Shown here: positions 1 to 6,882 of the stretch, piece by piece
How positions within the stretch are numbered: the stretch's first letter is position 1
Layout: the number at the start of each line of letters is the position of its first letter
Origin: a candidate division CSSED10-310 bacterium
GTDB lineage: Bacteria; CSSED10-310; JAFGDC01
Length of the DNA stretch: 7,029 nt
Reading direction: 5' to 3'
Assembly: GCA_016932295.1 (NCBI GenBank)
Contig: JAFGDC010000405.1
Span: 1-7,029, forward strand
Position numbers and translations under genes: made by a program
Notes under the pieces: model-generated
Database searches by the model: none
What the model saw: the letters and a program-made list of their open reading frames with translations, nothing else
Told to the model about the DNA's origin: nothing

Positions 1-997
1 CTATGCTTCCGAAGTAACTATGATAGAATGATATCACTTTGAAAGCAAGCCCCGCCGCCACCATCAGATACACCACCGGTCCAAGCATCACGGTGGCGTG
101 TTCCACGGAGGTCATGGTATCGGTCTCCAGGAGACCCGCAATCCTGTTCATGCTCTCATCCAGCCGTCCTGTTGTTTCACCGGCAACCAGGAGCTGCCCC
201 ATGAAGGGTTCCAGCAGCCCCGTGGCGCCGAGGCCGGCTGCGATGCCGCGGCCTCGCGCGAGACTGATTCGTACTTTTTCCATCCGCCTGCGCAGGACAC
301 CGTTGGCCAGTGATTCGAATGACAACTGGAGGATTTCTTCCAGGTGAACACCAGCCGCATAGGTCGCCGCGAACGTGCGAAAAAATCTGACCAGCGCTAA
401 GTTCACCACGATCGACCCGATCACCGGCAGATTCACCACAAGCCATTCCCACCCCCGCGCCACCAATCCCGCGGCGGCCAGGTGAGGCCTCGCCATCTTG
501 AACAACCGGTACAGGAGAAACACCAGGATGAGCGGATACAGGTTGTGAGAAAAATAGTGGTGGAGACGGGCGCCAGGTGGATTCAAAAAAAGACCTGGCA
601 GGGGCAGAATGAAAAGCGCGGCAACCAGGACGAATGCGGGATACAGGAGCGCGCCGTTGATCCGCGAAGCGATCCTGTTCCGCTGTTCCAGGTGATCCGC
701 CACCGCGGCGAGGAACCCGTCCAACCTGCCGGTATCCTCTCCCACCCGTGTCAAAGCTATCGTCATGGGAGGAAAAACCGTCCTCATCGCGGCCATTCCC
801 TCGCTCATCCGCCGACCACGGGCAAGCCCGTCATCCAATTCGGCAAGAACGCGCCGCAGCACCAGCGAGGAGCTCGTTGTCCGCAGGTAATGCAATACTT
901 CACCCAGCGACATCCCGGCGCCGCACATCGCTGACATCTGTCTGAACAGCACTGCCAACTGCTTGCCTCGCACCGGTGTGAAAAAGAACGCCACCAT
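1..997 (-). CDS. Type II secretion / type IV pilus F-family inner-membrane protein (GspF/PilC-like), C-terminus cut by window edge
   Basis: Reading the minus strand from the ATG at 997 gives 332 codons with no stop before position 1, so the gene runs off the window, probably by only a few residues. Members of this family are polytopic inner-membrane platform proteins that couple the cytoplasmic ATPase to pseudopilus or pilus assembly. Two T2SSF-type repeats are visible, at about residues 13-135 and 203-325. Each has the family's Gly-Glu-x-(S/T)-Gly-x-Leu signature: GEDTGRL near 86-92 and GETTGRLDES near 273-282. The first is followed by a LYPAFVL membrane entry at 118-124. Hydrophobic segments lie at about 116-138, 152-167 and 303-325. 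The usual N-terminal cytoplasmic extension of GspF/PilC is absent, so the protein starts almost at the first repeat. The gene is divergent from the poly(A) polymerase gene; no other secretion gene is in view. Sure of the family, unsure whether it serves secretion, pili or a Tad-like system. Confidence 0.88.
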   Translation of the reverse strand, partial: MVAFFFTPVRGKQLAVLFRQMSAMCGAGMSLGEVLHYLRTTSSSLVLRRVLAELDDGLARGRRMSEGMAAMRTVFPPMTIALTRVGEDTGRLDGFLAAVADHLEQRNRIASRINGALLYPAFVLVAALFILPLPGLFLNPPGARLHHYFSHNLYPLILVFLLYRLFKMARPHLAAAGLVARGWEWLVVNLPVIGSIVVNLALVRFFRTFAATYAAGVHLEEILQLSFESLANGVLRRRMEKVRISLARGRGIAAGLGATGLLEPFMGQLLVAGETTGRLDESMNRIAGLLETDTMTSVEHATVMLGPVVYLMVAAGLAFKVISFYHSYFGSI

Positions 998-1005
998 TCC
1001 TCCTT
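998..1005 (-). promoter_or_regulatory. Strong Shine-Dalgarno that decides the start of the F-family gene
   Basis: The minus strand carries AAGGAGGA directly against the ATG at 997, leaving only one base between GGAGG and the ATG. The second codon, GTG at 994, lies four bases from GGAGG, which is nearer to normal spacing. The true start may therefore be GTG-994, one residue shorter. Both fit the protein family equally well. Confidence 0.6.
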
Positions 1006-1141
1006 GACGGCAGGTGTCCCAGACGATGCCGGTCAATGAACCGAACCTGATAGTACCATCTTTAGGGCATCACAACCAGTCTCACGGAACCAGCCCTTTC
1101 TCCGGACGCCGACCGCAGCCATCACCGTACTTTCACCGCGC

Positions 1142-1171
1142 TTGACTGAAGACCCGCTCATGAGCTATACA
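1142..1171 (+). promoter_or_regulatory. Candidate sigma-70-type promoter for the poly(A) polymerase gene
   Basis: A TTGACT box at 1142-1147 is followed after 18 bases by TATACA at 1166-1171. The -35 box matches consensus at five of six positions and the -10 box at four of six. Transcription would begin near 1178 and give a leader of roughly 58 bases before the TTG start at 1236. The call rests on sequence match alone. On the opposite strand, TGGTACTAT at 1050-1058 could be an extended -10 for the divergent F-family gene, but no good -35 is seen there. Confidence 0.35.
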
Positions 1172-1235
1172 GAGGCATGTGTCGCCGCCGACAGGTGGAC
1201 ACGCCATGCGACATCGCACCTTACAATTATGAGCG

Positions 1236-2519
1236 TTGACCGTGCTGGTTTACGAGAGACATCAACATCCGATTTCCCGAAAAAAGATCGCTCCGAGCGC
1301 ACTAAAGGTATTGTACCGACTGCATCACATGGGGTACAAAGCCTACCTCGTGGGTGGCAGCGTCCGGGATCTCATGCTCGGGAAAGAGCCCAAGGATTTC
1401 GATGTAGCCACCGATGCCAGGCCGGAGCAAATCCGCCGCATTTTCAGGAACTGCTTCCTTATCGGCCGGCGTTTTCGATTGGCTCACATCAAGTTCGGCC
1501 ACGAGATCATAGAAGTGTCGACATTCCGGCGCACCACCGACTCGGTGGACGAAAACGGCGAAGTGCAGATGGTACTGCAGGACAACCTGTTCGGCAGCCC
1601 GGAGGAGGATGCCCAGCGCCGGGATTTCACCATCAATGGACTATTCTATGACATCGGCACGTTCAGAGTTATTGACTATGTCGGCGGCCTGGAGGATCTC
1701 CGCCGCCGCTCGGTGCGCGCCATCGGTGATCCAAATGTGCGTTTTCAGGAGGACCCGGTGCGAATGGTCCGCGCCGCCCGGGTGGCAGGCCGACTCGGAT
1801 TCGATATCGAAGCCGGCACCTTGGAGGCAGTTCGGACACATCGCGCCAAGATTCAGGATTGCCCGATCGCCCGAATCCGGGAAGAGTTCCTCACCCTGAT
1901 TCGTTACGGAGCCGCGGAACGGTCATTGAAAATGCTGCATCATCTGGGGTTGAGCGAATATCTCTTTCCCGAACTCGACATCTTCCTGACCATCCTGCGG
2001 GAACAGGATTTAGCGCCGGAAAAACATTTCTGGGCGTTCATGGAAGCACTGGACCGCAGCAAAACAGACGACTACCTGCTCACGCCGGCGGTCCTTGCCG
2101 GGGCGCTGCTCCTGCCCATGATTCGGCACCAACTGCAGAAACCGGAGGAGTCGCATCCCAACCGGATGAAAAACCTGCCCGATCACCTGGAACGATTCGT
2201 CAAGCCCTTCGTGGATCGCCTGCAGCTCCCGAAACGGCACCATAGCCGCATGGTCAACATCTTCACCGCGCAGCGAAAATACTGGCTCATCGGTCAACCA
2301 AAGTTCCGTCCGGGTCCCTTCACCAAGAAGCCCTACTTCGCCGAAGGACTGGTCCTGTTCACCATCTCCTCGACGGCTCTGGAGCAGGGCGCGGATCTCG
2401 TGGAAAAATGGCACCATCGGTCCTTCCAGGATTCCCCCCAGGATACGCCCGGCAGTCCCCCCCCCCGCCGGCGCAGGCGCCGCCGGCCCAAACCACGCGC
2501 CCGTGACCATATCGACTGA
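1236..2519 (+). CDS. pcnB: Poly(A) polymerase I family nucleotidyltransferase (PcnB-type)
   Basis: This 427-residue class II nucleotidyltransferase would add 3' poly(A) to RNA and promote decay. Visible motifs are the LVGGSVRDL helix-turn (38-46), the catalytic DFD pair (54-56), RRDFTING with the probable third carboxylate D130, and EDPVRMVRAAR (172-182), the nucleotide-selecting EDxxR element. The segment LIGRRFRLAHI (75-85) is the signature that separates bacterial poly(A) polymerases from CCA-adding enzymes. The last ~20 residues are Arg/Pro-rich, as in PcnB basic tails that bind RNA. The start is TTG at 1236. An in-frame TGA lies at 1230-1232, no Shine-Dalgarno is evident, and similarity to PcnB begins within the first ten residues; GTG at 1242 is the alternative. 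A run of ten C at 2457-2466 encodes three prolines just before the tail. Some PAP-like enzymes in deltaproteobacteria are specialised tRNA nucleotidyltransferases, so the exact activity is less certain than the family. Confidence 0.9.
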   Translation: MTVLVYERHQHPISRKKIAPSALKVLYRLHHMGYKAYLVGGSVRDLMLGKEPKDFDVATDARPEQIRRIFRNCFLIGRRFRLAHIKFGHEIIEVSTFRRTTDSVDENGEVQMVLQDNLFGSPEEDAQRRDFTINGLFYDIGTFRVIDYVGGLEDLRRRSVRAIGDPNVRFQEDPVRMVRAARVAGRLGFDIEAGTLEAVRTHRAKIQDCPIARIREEFLTLIRYGAAERSLKMLHHLGLSEYLFPELDIFLTILREQDLAPEKHFWAFMEALDRSKTDDYLLTPAVLAGALLLPMIRHQLQKPEESHPNRMKNLPDHLERFVKPFVDRLQLPKRHHSRMVNIFTAQRKYWLIGQPKFRPGPFTKKPYFAEGLVLFTISSTALEQGADLVEKWHHRSFQDSPQDTPGSPPPRRRRRRRPKPRARDHID

Positions 2520-2627
2520 CACCGCGCCACCCGGCAGCTTTCCGGAATTCATCCCGCCGCGCCCCGATCACGGTTCACTCAATCACCGCCATTGACGACA
2601 TATCCTTCCAGACAGCGGCCATCGTGT

Positions 2628-2659
2628 TCCGGCAGCACATTCTTTACCCGCCTGCCGGA
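2628..2659. repeat. Perfect 8-bp inverted repeat (possible terminator or leader hairpin)
   Basis: TCCGGCAG at 2628-2635 is exactly complementary to CTGCCGGA at 2652-2659, with a 16-base loop. It lies 108 bases after the poly(A) polymerase stop and 48 bases before the phosphoesterase start. No T-run follows on the plus strand, so it is not a standard intrinsic terminator. It could still be a transcript-end hairpin for the upstream gene or a structure in the leader of the downstream gene. Confidence 0.4.
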
Positions 2660-2674
2660 CAGTGGTATTCTTAC

Positions 2675-2687
2675 TGGTGAATCACCA
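2675..2687. promoter_or_regulatory. 13-bp palindrome upstream of the phosphoesterase gene
   Basis: TGGTGA at 2675-2680 and TCACCA at 2682-2687 form a perfect palindrome around a single A. It ends 20 bases before the ATG at 2708 and 10 bases before the Shine-Dalgarno. The one-base centre makes an RNA hairpin unlikely, so a dimeric DNA-binding protein site is the more natural reading. No regulator can be named, and the palindrome could be chance. Confidence 0.25.
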
Positions 2688-2707
2688 CACATGGATCGGA
2701 GGTCCAC

Positions 2708-4357
2708 ATGAGTGCACGTCGTTCCGGGTGCATCCCGATATCACTTGCCATGGTGCTTGTTTTCCATCTCGTTCCAAACGCCCGTGGCGGACATCCTGAA
2801 TTGGCGCGGTATTCATACGACCACGATGCCATCCTCTGGTTCATCCAGATCGCGGACATTCATGTCGGTGAGGATGTATATGGCGGCACGCAGGACACCG
2901 ACAACCTGGACTGGATGACATCAATCGCCTATAACACCATCATGCCGGAATTCATCATCGCCGCCGGCGACCTCTGCGACGGTACCAACGGAGCACTGAT
3001 CCCCAGCGTCCAGCACGTGGAGGAGTGGTTGACCTATCGTGAAATCCTTGCGAACAATCAAATGGATCCAACCAGCTACCATGATGTGCCGGGTAACCAC
3101 GATGCATACGGCGATCCCGGCTTTCATTACTTTTTGACCTATGGCATGTCAGGAGCGGCATTTGGCACCACGCAGCACTCATGGACTGTCGAGAAGCCCT
3201 TCGGCACATACCACTTCATGATGATCAACACGGCTTCCTCCGATGGATTGCCATGCCCCTTCGACAACTCGGGACTGGCCCCTGGCGAACTGCGGGAAAT
3301 CGATGCCGGCCTCGATCACAACCGGGATGCCAACCAGCACTTCATTTTCGGCCACCACCCGAAAGAAAACCTGTTCACCGGCCGCGACGCCTTTTTCGCC
3401 ATGCTCAACACCTACAAGGTGTCACTCTACGGCTTCGGCCACACCCATGTGCATTCCTGCGAAACTCCGCTCGAAACGCCCTGGACCATCCACCTGAACA
3501 CGGCCTCGCTTGGGAAATCCGCCACCGACCACTATCAACTGATCGCCATCGACAATGATGCTGTCGTGGTCGGTTCCAAGGATGTCGGAGCGTTCCCCGT
3601 GGTGCTCATCACGGCTCCTGTACCATACCAGGGATGCACGGGCGAGGAGTTCAGGTACAAGGTACCGCTGCACAATTCCGACAATCCCGTCCGTGCGCTG
3701 GTCTTCGATATCGACCAGGAATCTATTGAATCCGTAAAATTCACCATTGATTCGAGTACGTTCAACACCATGGAGCGGATCGGCGAGTCATCGGTCTGGG
3801 AAGGCTTCTTCGATGGCTTCCACTATGACTACGGTGTCCACAGCCTGACCGTCCGAGTCCGGGGCTCATCCACGGTCAGCGAAACCGTACCGATCAAACT
3901 GGAGCAGACGGAGTGCAGCGACGGCATAGACAACGACGGCGACGGCCTGATCGACAGCGCCGATGGTGGCTGTGACGACGCGTTCGATGACAGTGAACGC
4001 GGCTACGATGAAACCCCGACTGTCCACCTGCGGCTCAATGGCACCAGGTTCACCGCCGGCGACCGCTTCAGACTCCGGTTCGATGTCAGCAATCCAGGTG
4101 GTGAATTGGCGGCAGTGCAGTACGTGCTGTTGGAAATCGACGGCGCCTTCTGGTCCTACCCGGCCTGGACGGCGGGAGTCGATGGGATCCCCTTGCGCAT
4201 CGCCGCCGGCCAAGGATGGAGCGAGTACATACTCGACTTCATATGGCCGGAGGACACCGGAACCGGTGAACGCCTCAGGTTCTGGGCCGCGCTCATCGAA
4301 CCCGGGGCCAACGAACTCATCGGCTCCTTCGACATGGTGGAATGGGGTTACGAATGA
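2708..4357 (+). CDS. Secreted calcineurin-like metallophosphoesterase, TMEM62-like, with calcium-type motif and C-terminal beta domain
   Basis: A 549-residue exported hydrolase. The ATG follows GGAGG (2698-2702) by five bases. A basic N-terminus plus hydrophobic stretch (residues 1-27) is a signal peptide, with cleavage likely near 27/28. The dinuclear-metal fold is complete: ADIHVG (D50, H52), AGDL (D88), GNHD (N130, H131), FGHH (H216) and GHTHVH (H245, H247). The spacing, the EEWLTYREIL segment (105-114) and PVVLIT (297-302), which opens an Ig-like region, recall eukaryotic TMEM62-type phosphoesterases from memory. A Cys-flanked DGIDNDGDGLID motif (C403-C422) is a likely calcium-binding, disulphide-closed hinge, common in secreted deltaproteobacterial proteins. 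Residues 433-549 form a separate beta-rich domain (LNGTRFTAGD, FWSYPAWT, FIWPEDTGTG, RFWAAL) of a kind seen at the ends of bacterial exported proteins; I cannot name it. No C-terminal membrane segment is present, unlike TMEM62. Substrate unknown. Confidence 0.85.
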   Translation: MSARRSGCIPISLAMVLVFHLVPNARGGHPELARYSYDHDAILWFIQIADIHVGEDVYGGTQDTDNLDWMTSIAYNTIMPEFIIAAGDLCDGTNGALIPSVQHVEEWLTYREILANNQMDPTSYHDVPGNHDAYGDPGFHYFLTYGMSGAAFGTTQHSWTVEKPFGTYHFMMINTASSDGLPCPFDNSGLAPGELREIDAGLDHNRDANQHFIFGHHPKENLFTGRDAFFAMLNTYKVSLYGFGHTHVHSCETPLETPWTIHLNTASLGKSATDHYQLIAIDNDAVVVGSKDVGAFPVVLITAPVPYQGCTGEEFRYKVPLHNSDNPVRALVFDIDQESIESVKFTIDSSTFNTMERIGESSVWEGFFDGFHYDYGVHSLTVRVRGSSTVSETVPIKLEQTECSDGIDNDGDGLIDSADGGCDDAFDDSERGYDETPTVHLRLNGTRFTAGDRFRLRFDVSNPGGELAAVQYVLLEIDGAFWSYPAWTAGVDGIPLRIAAGQGWSEYILDFIWPEDTGTGERLRFWAALIEPGANELIGSFDMVEWGYE

Positions 4358-4434
4358 TCCGCCCGCAGCCATGAGGGATACAGACGGCATGAAGCGGTGA
4401 ACAGGCGGTCAGCCCGGCACCACACGCCACCTCG

Positions 4435-4457
4435 GCCGCGGTCGAATCACCCGCGGC
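4435..4457. terminator. GC-rich hairpin between the convergent genes, weak terminator candidate
   Basis: GCCGCGG at 4435-4441 pairs with CCGCGGC at 4451-4457 around a 9-base loop. It lies in the tail-to-tail gap and overlaps the last codons and stop of the minus-strand peptidase gene. A T-run is missing on both strands, and CCGCGG is self-complementary and common in GC-rich DNA, so the call is tentative. The remainder of the 89-base gap (4358-4446) shows no gene. Confidence 0.2.
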
Positions 4458-6849
4458 GCCGCACGGTGGCGATCAATTGCAGTCCGAGCAACAGGCAGCT
4501 CAGGAATATGCCCCAGGCGGACAAGGTCGGTAACTCGGCGGGAACCGGCGTACCGGTCGGCGATGGAGTCGGCGTCAGCACCGGCGTGGGCGTCCACATG
4601 TATTCAACCGACAGTTCGAGATAGGCGAGCGCATCGCCGGTCTGGCCATCGATCGAATTGTATCCGATACCACCGCCGGCAATCCAGCCCGGCGCCGCAT
4701 GCCCGGTGATCCCGTTGGGATGCCCGGTGACCGCCTGCACACTGCCGGCCATGTTGAAATACGTCACGGTAACCCGGAATGGCGGCAGTTCGGCAGTCCT
4801 GGAATCACTGGCAAGCAGGCATGTGCTGGGTTGAAAATACTCCGCATCGAGGAAGCCTGGATAGCCAGGCACGTACTGCCCGCCGGCATCGGCGGTGGCG
4901 CCGCCGCTCACCTGATCGTCAAGCACGGCAAGCATGGGCGCGGCTCCCACAGCGAATCCTTCGAGGGAATCATCATGGCTGATGAAGAGTCCCAGCAGTC
5001 CGGTTTGCTGCAATTCCATGGCGGATGGCGCCAGCAAGGTCCATCGGTACACCCCGGGCATTAGTTGGTGACAGAACGCCGTCTTGCGCATGCCGGAGGC
5101 GTTTATATAACCGGCATGAGTCGATGCCGTCACCGGTGTGGTATCAGTGGATGGCCGGTTCATCAGCGGGACCGCTCCGGGTAACTCCATGACCGGCGTC
5201 CCAGCGATGTCGCCACGCGCCTCCCAGGCGGGAGTTCCACCGCCGAGATCGATGACATCCGCCGGATCGATTTGACCGCCGGCGCAGGCCAGGCCGCTAC
5301 CCAGATCGTAAAAGCCGGCGATGACACCGAGATCCATTTTGCCGCCGTCCCAACCGGAACTGGGCACCGGATTACTGATGATGGTGTCCTGGTAATATCG
5401 ATTGGCGCCCTGACCCGCATTGTTGTGCTGCACCAGATAGATGGCGTTGAGGTACAGGAAGGACGGATCGGGTGTGGGACGAGGTGTCGGGGACGGCGTC
5501 GGACTGGGCAGCGCGACGTCATACCAGGTGACGAATGGATTGCCCAGCAGGATCTTGTCATCCACACTCCTGAAGAAATAGTGGCTTGAACCCCACACGA
5601 TATCGCTGTTCCGCATGGCATAATAGCCCTTGGCAAAATAGTTGCCGGGTTCGGGACGCAATCCCTGGATCAACAGTTGATGATAGTCCGCGAACAGACC
5701 CGTACTCTGGGAGGAAGCCGATCCATACCAGGTGACGCAGGCATTGTCCGAATCGAAGATCAGGTTGCTGCCGAGGCAATGATCATAGGCGACGGCAGCA
5801 TTAACCGAACCACGGAAATTGCCGTTGTTGCATCCCGAGGTAGTGATGATGTTGGCGCCGCCATAGGTGATTTGCCCCACGTCGGAGTAAAGGAAATAAT
5901 TCCCCATTCCATGAAAATAGATACCCTCGGGAGAGCCATGCGAAAAGAAGTGACAATATTTGAACCGGTTCTCATTGAACAGGTGGACAAGTTCCTCGAC
6001 CAGGACGTCGCCAGCGCCCGGAACCGGTGATTCATAAATCGTGGCATCCAGCGCCGAATTGAATCCAAACCAGGTACTCCCGTTCCACATCCGAGGCTTG
6101 GTGAGATCGTTCGGATACACCCATTGGGCTACCCCGCCGTATCCCCACATCGGATCCTGGTCGCTGGAATGAACTCCGAACGCCATGATGTCTTCGGCGG
6201 ACCTCCCGCCACTGTCCATCAACAGCTCGATCCACTGGTCGTTCATGGTCAGGTTGGTCATGTCACTGCCGGCGAACAACATCGCATCGGAGCCCTCGAT
6301 CCATCCATGATAATATCCATCAAGCTTCATCAAGTATGCCATCAGGTAGTCGGCATGATGATCAACACCCATGTTGGGTGGTATCCACCAGGCTGTCCAG
6401 ATTTCCGTGGGATTGTTCCAGGCATCGGTGATGATGTCCTCGAAGTGGCCGTCAACGGGATTCGCATCCACCCACTGGGCTTCAAAATCTTCGAAATACA
6501 AGGGGGCCGGATTGATGCAACCGTCTCCATGCCGGTAGGTGGCATAAGGGATGGTTCCGGCCAGGATGGCGCCCGTCAACGCATCCGGTTCGTCATACTC
6601 GGCTTGGAGCAGCGTGCGTACATCCGCGGCAGTGAACGAATTGTAATAATCGTCCGGCAGCACTTCGATCTCCACGTTGAACCTGTCCCAGACCAAGTCG
6701 GCGAAGTTCTCCAGCCGCCCCTCGATCGCTCCGTAAATATCCGGTGATTGATTATTGACCAGCACCACCACGCGCTCGGCGTTGACCGGCACGACAGTCA
6801 GGCCGGCAGCCACGATGAGCAACATCAGCACATTCCCTGCAGCGCGCAT
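4447..6849 (-). CDS. Secreted clan CD (gingipain/caspase-like) putative cysteine peptidase with IPTL-CTERM-like sorting signal
   Basis: An 800-residue exported protein. AGGAGG lies four bases before the ATG. Residues 1-24 are a signal peptide ending VNA. The ~25-440 region resembles peptidase family C25: an early alpha/beta part with AILAGTIPY (94-102), then a histidine element HFFSHGSPEG (300-309; H304) and a cysteine element ITTSGCNNGNF (335-345; C340). These are the His-Gly and Cys positions of the clan CD catalytic dyad, each after a hydrophobic strand. A Pro/Thr/Ser linker (448-462) leads to an unrecognised domain of about 290 residues (463-750), then a second Pro/Thr linker (753-772). 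The C-terminus reads LPTLSAWG, a hydrophobic helix, then VRRRG, the tripartite plan of IPTL-CTERM exosortase substrates. It is thus likely surface-anchored or released after processing. The gene is convergent with the phosphoesterase gene. Peptidase activity is inferred from the dyad alone; a distant non-peptidase caspase-fold role is possible. Confidence 0.78.
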   Translation of the reverse strand: MRAAGNVLMLLIVAAGLTVVPVNAERVVVLVNNQSPDIYGAIEGRLENFADLVWDRFNVEIEVLPDDYYNSFTAADVRTLLQAEYDEPDALTGAILAGTIPYATYRHGDGCINPAPLYFEDFEAQWVDANPVDGHFEDIITDAWNNPTEIWTAWWIPPNMGVDHHADYLMAYLMKLDGYYHGWIEGSDAMLFAGSDMTNLTMNDQWIELLMDSGGRSAEDIMAFGVHSSDQDPMWGYGGVAQWVYPNDLTKPRMWNGSTWFGFNSALDATIYESPVPGAGDVLVEELVHLFNENRFKYCHFFSHGSPEGIYFHGMGNYFLYSDVGQITYGGANIITTSGCNNGNFRGSVNAAVAYDHCLGSNLIFDSDNACVTWYGSASSQSTGLFADYHQLLIQGLRPEPGNYFAKGYYAMRNSDIVWGSSHYFFRSVDDKILLGNPFVTWYDVALPSPTPSPTPRPTPDPSFLYLNAIYLVQHNNAGQGANRYYQDTIISNPVPSSGWDGGKMDLGVIAGFYDLGSGLACAGGQIDPADVIDLGGGTPAWEARGDIAGTPVMELPGAVPLMNRPSTDTTPVTASTHAGYINASGMRKTAFCHQLMPGVYRWTLLAPSAMELQQTGLLGLFISHDDSLEGFAVGAAPMLAVLDDQVSGGATADAGGQYVPGYPGFLDAEYFQPSTCLLASDSRTAELPPFRVTVTYFNMAGSVQAVTGHPNGITGHAAPGWIAGGGIGYNSIDGQTGDALAYLELSVEYMWTPTPVLTPTPSPTGTPVPAELPTLSAWGIFLSCLLLGLQLIATVRRRG
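4450..4533 (-). other. IPTL-CTERM-like protein-sorting signal coding segment
   Basis: The last 28 residues (773-800) of the peptidase-like protein comprise the motif LPTLSAWG, about 17 hydrophobic residues, and a closing VRRRG. This is the motif-helix-basic-tail order of exosortase-recognised C-termini. The form closely matches the IPTLxxWG class, known to pair with a dedicated exosortase (XrtH). The first residue is Leu rather than Ile. No exosortase gene lies in the window. Confidence 0.8.
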
Positions 6850-6865
6850 AATCCCTCCTGGTTGG

Positions 6866-6882
6866 AATGTAATATATACATT
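6866..6882. promoter_or_regulatory. Perfect inverted repeat over the -10 region, possible operator
   Basis: AATGTA at 6866-6871 and TACATT at 6877-6882 are exact complements around a 5-base AT centre (17 bp overall). The repeat covers the predicted -10 box of the peptidase-like gene, where a bound dimeric repressor would block transcription. The AT-rich patch stands out in this GC-rich sequence. No regulator gene is seen nearby. Confidence 0.4.

Noticed and set aside
584..592. A-run within the F-family gene that reads as a T-run on the coding strand
   Set aside because: It encodes a GLFLN stretch in a membrane-proximal loop and has no preceding stem, so it is not a terminator.
482..934. Plus-strand open frame of 150 codons
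   Set aside because: It lies antisense to the F-family gene, whose frame gives clear T2SSF motifs; the plus-strand translation is Gln/Arg/His-rich with no domain.
1142..1651. Plus-strand open frame of 169 codons overlapping the start of pcnB
   Set aside because: Most of it overlaps the recognised catalytic domain in another frame and its translation has no family features.
2010..2552. Minus-strand open frame of 180 codons opposite the end of pcnB
   Set aside because: A GC-rich shadow of the PAP gene; the sense frame holds the conserved C-terminal part and basic tail.
3866..4390. Minus-strand open frame of 174 codons opposite the phosphoesterase 3' end
   Set aside because: Mirror of the sense frame encoding the calcium-type motif and beta domain; no independent signal or ribosome site.
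5464..5508. Repetitive Pro/Thr/Ser codons that look like a short tandem DNA repeat
   Set aside because: Explained as the coding sequence of an interdomain linker; no longer array or spacer structure is present.
6124..6747. Plus-strand open frame of 207 codons opposite the peptidase-like gene
   Set aside because: Antisense shadow; the minus-strand frame has signal peptide, motifs and sorting tail in one continuous reading.
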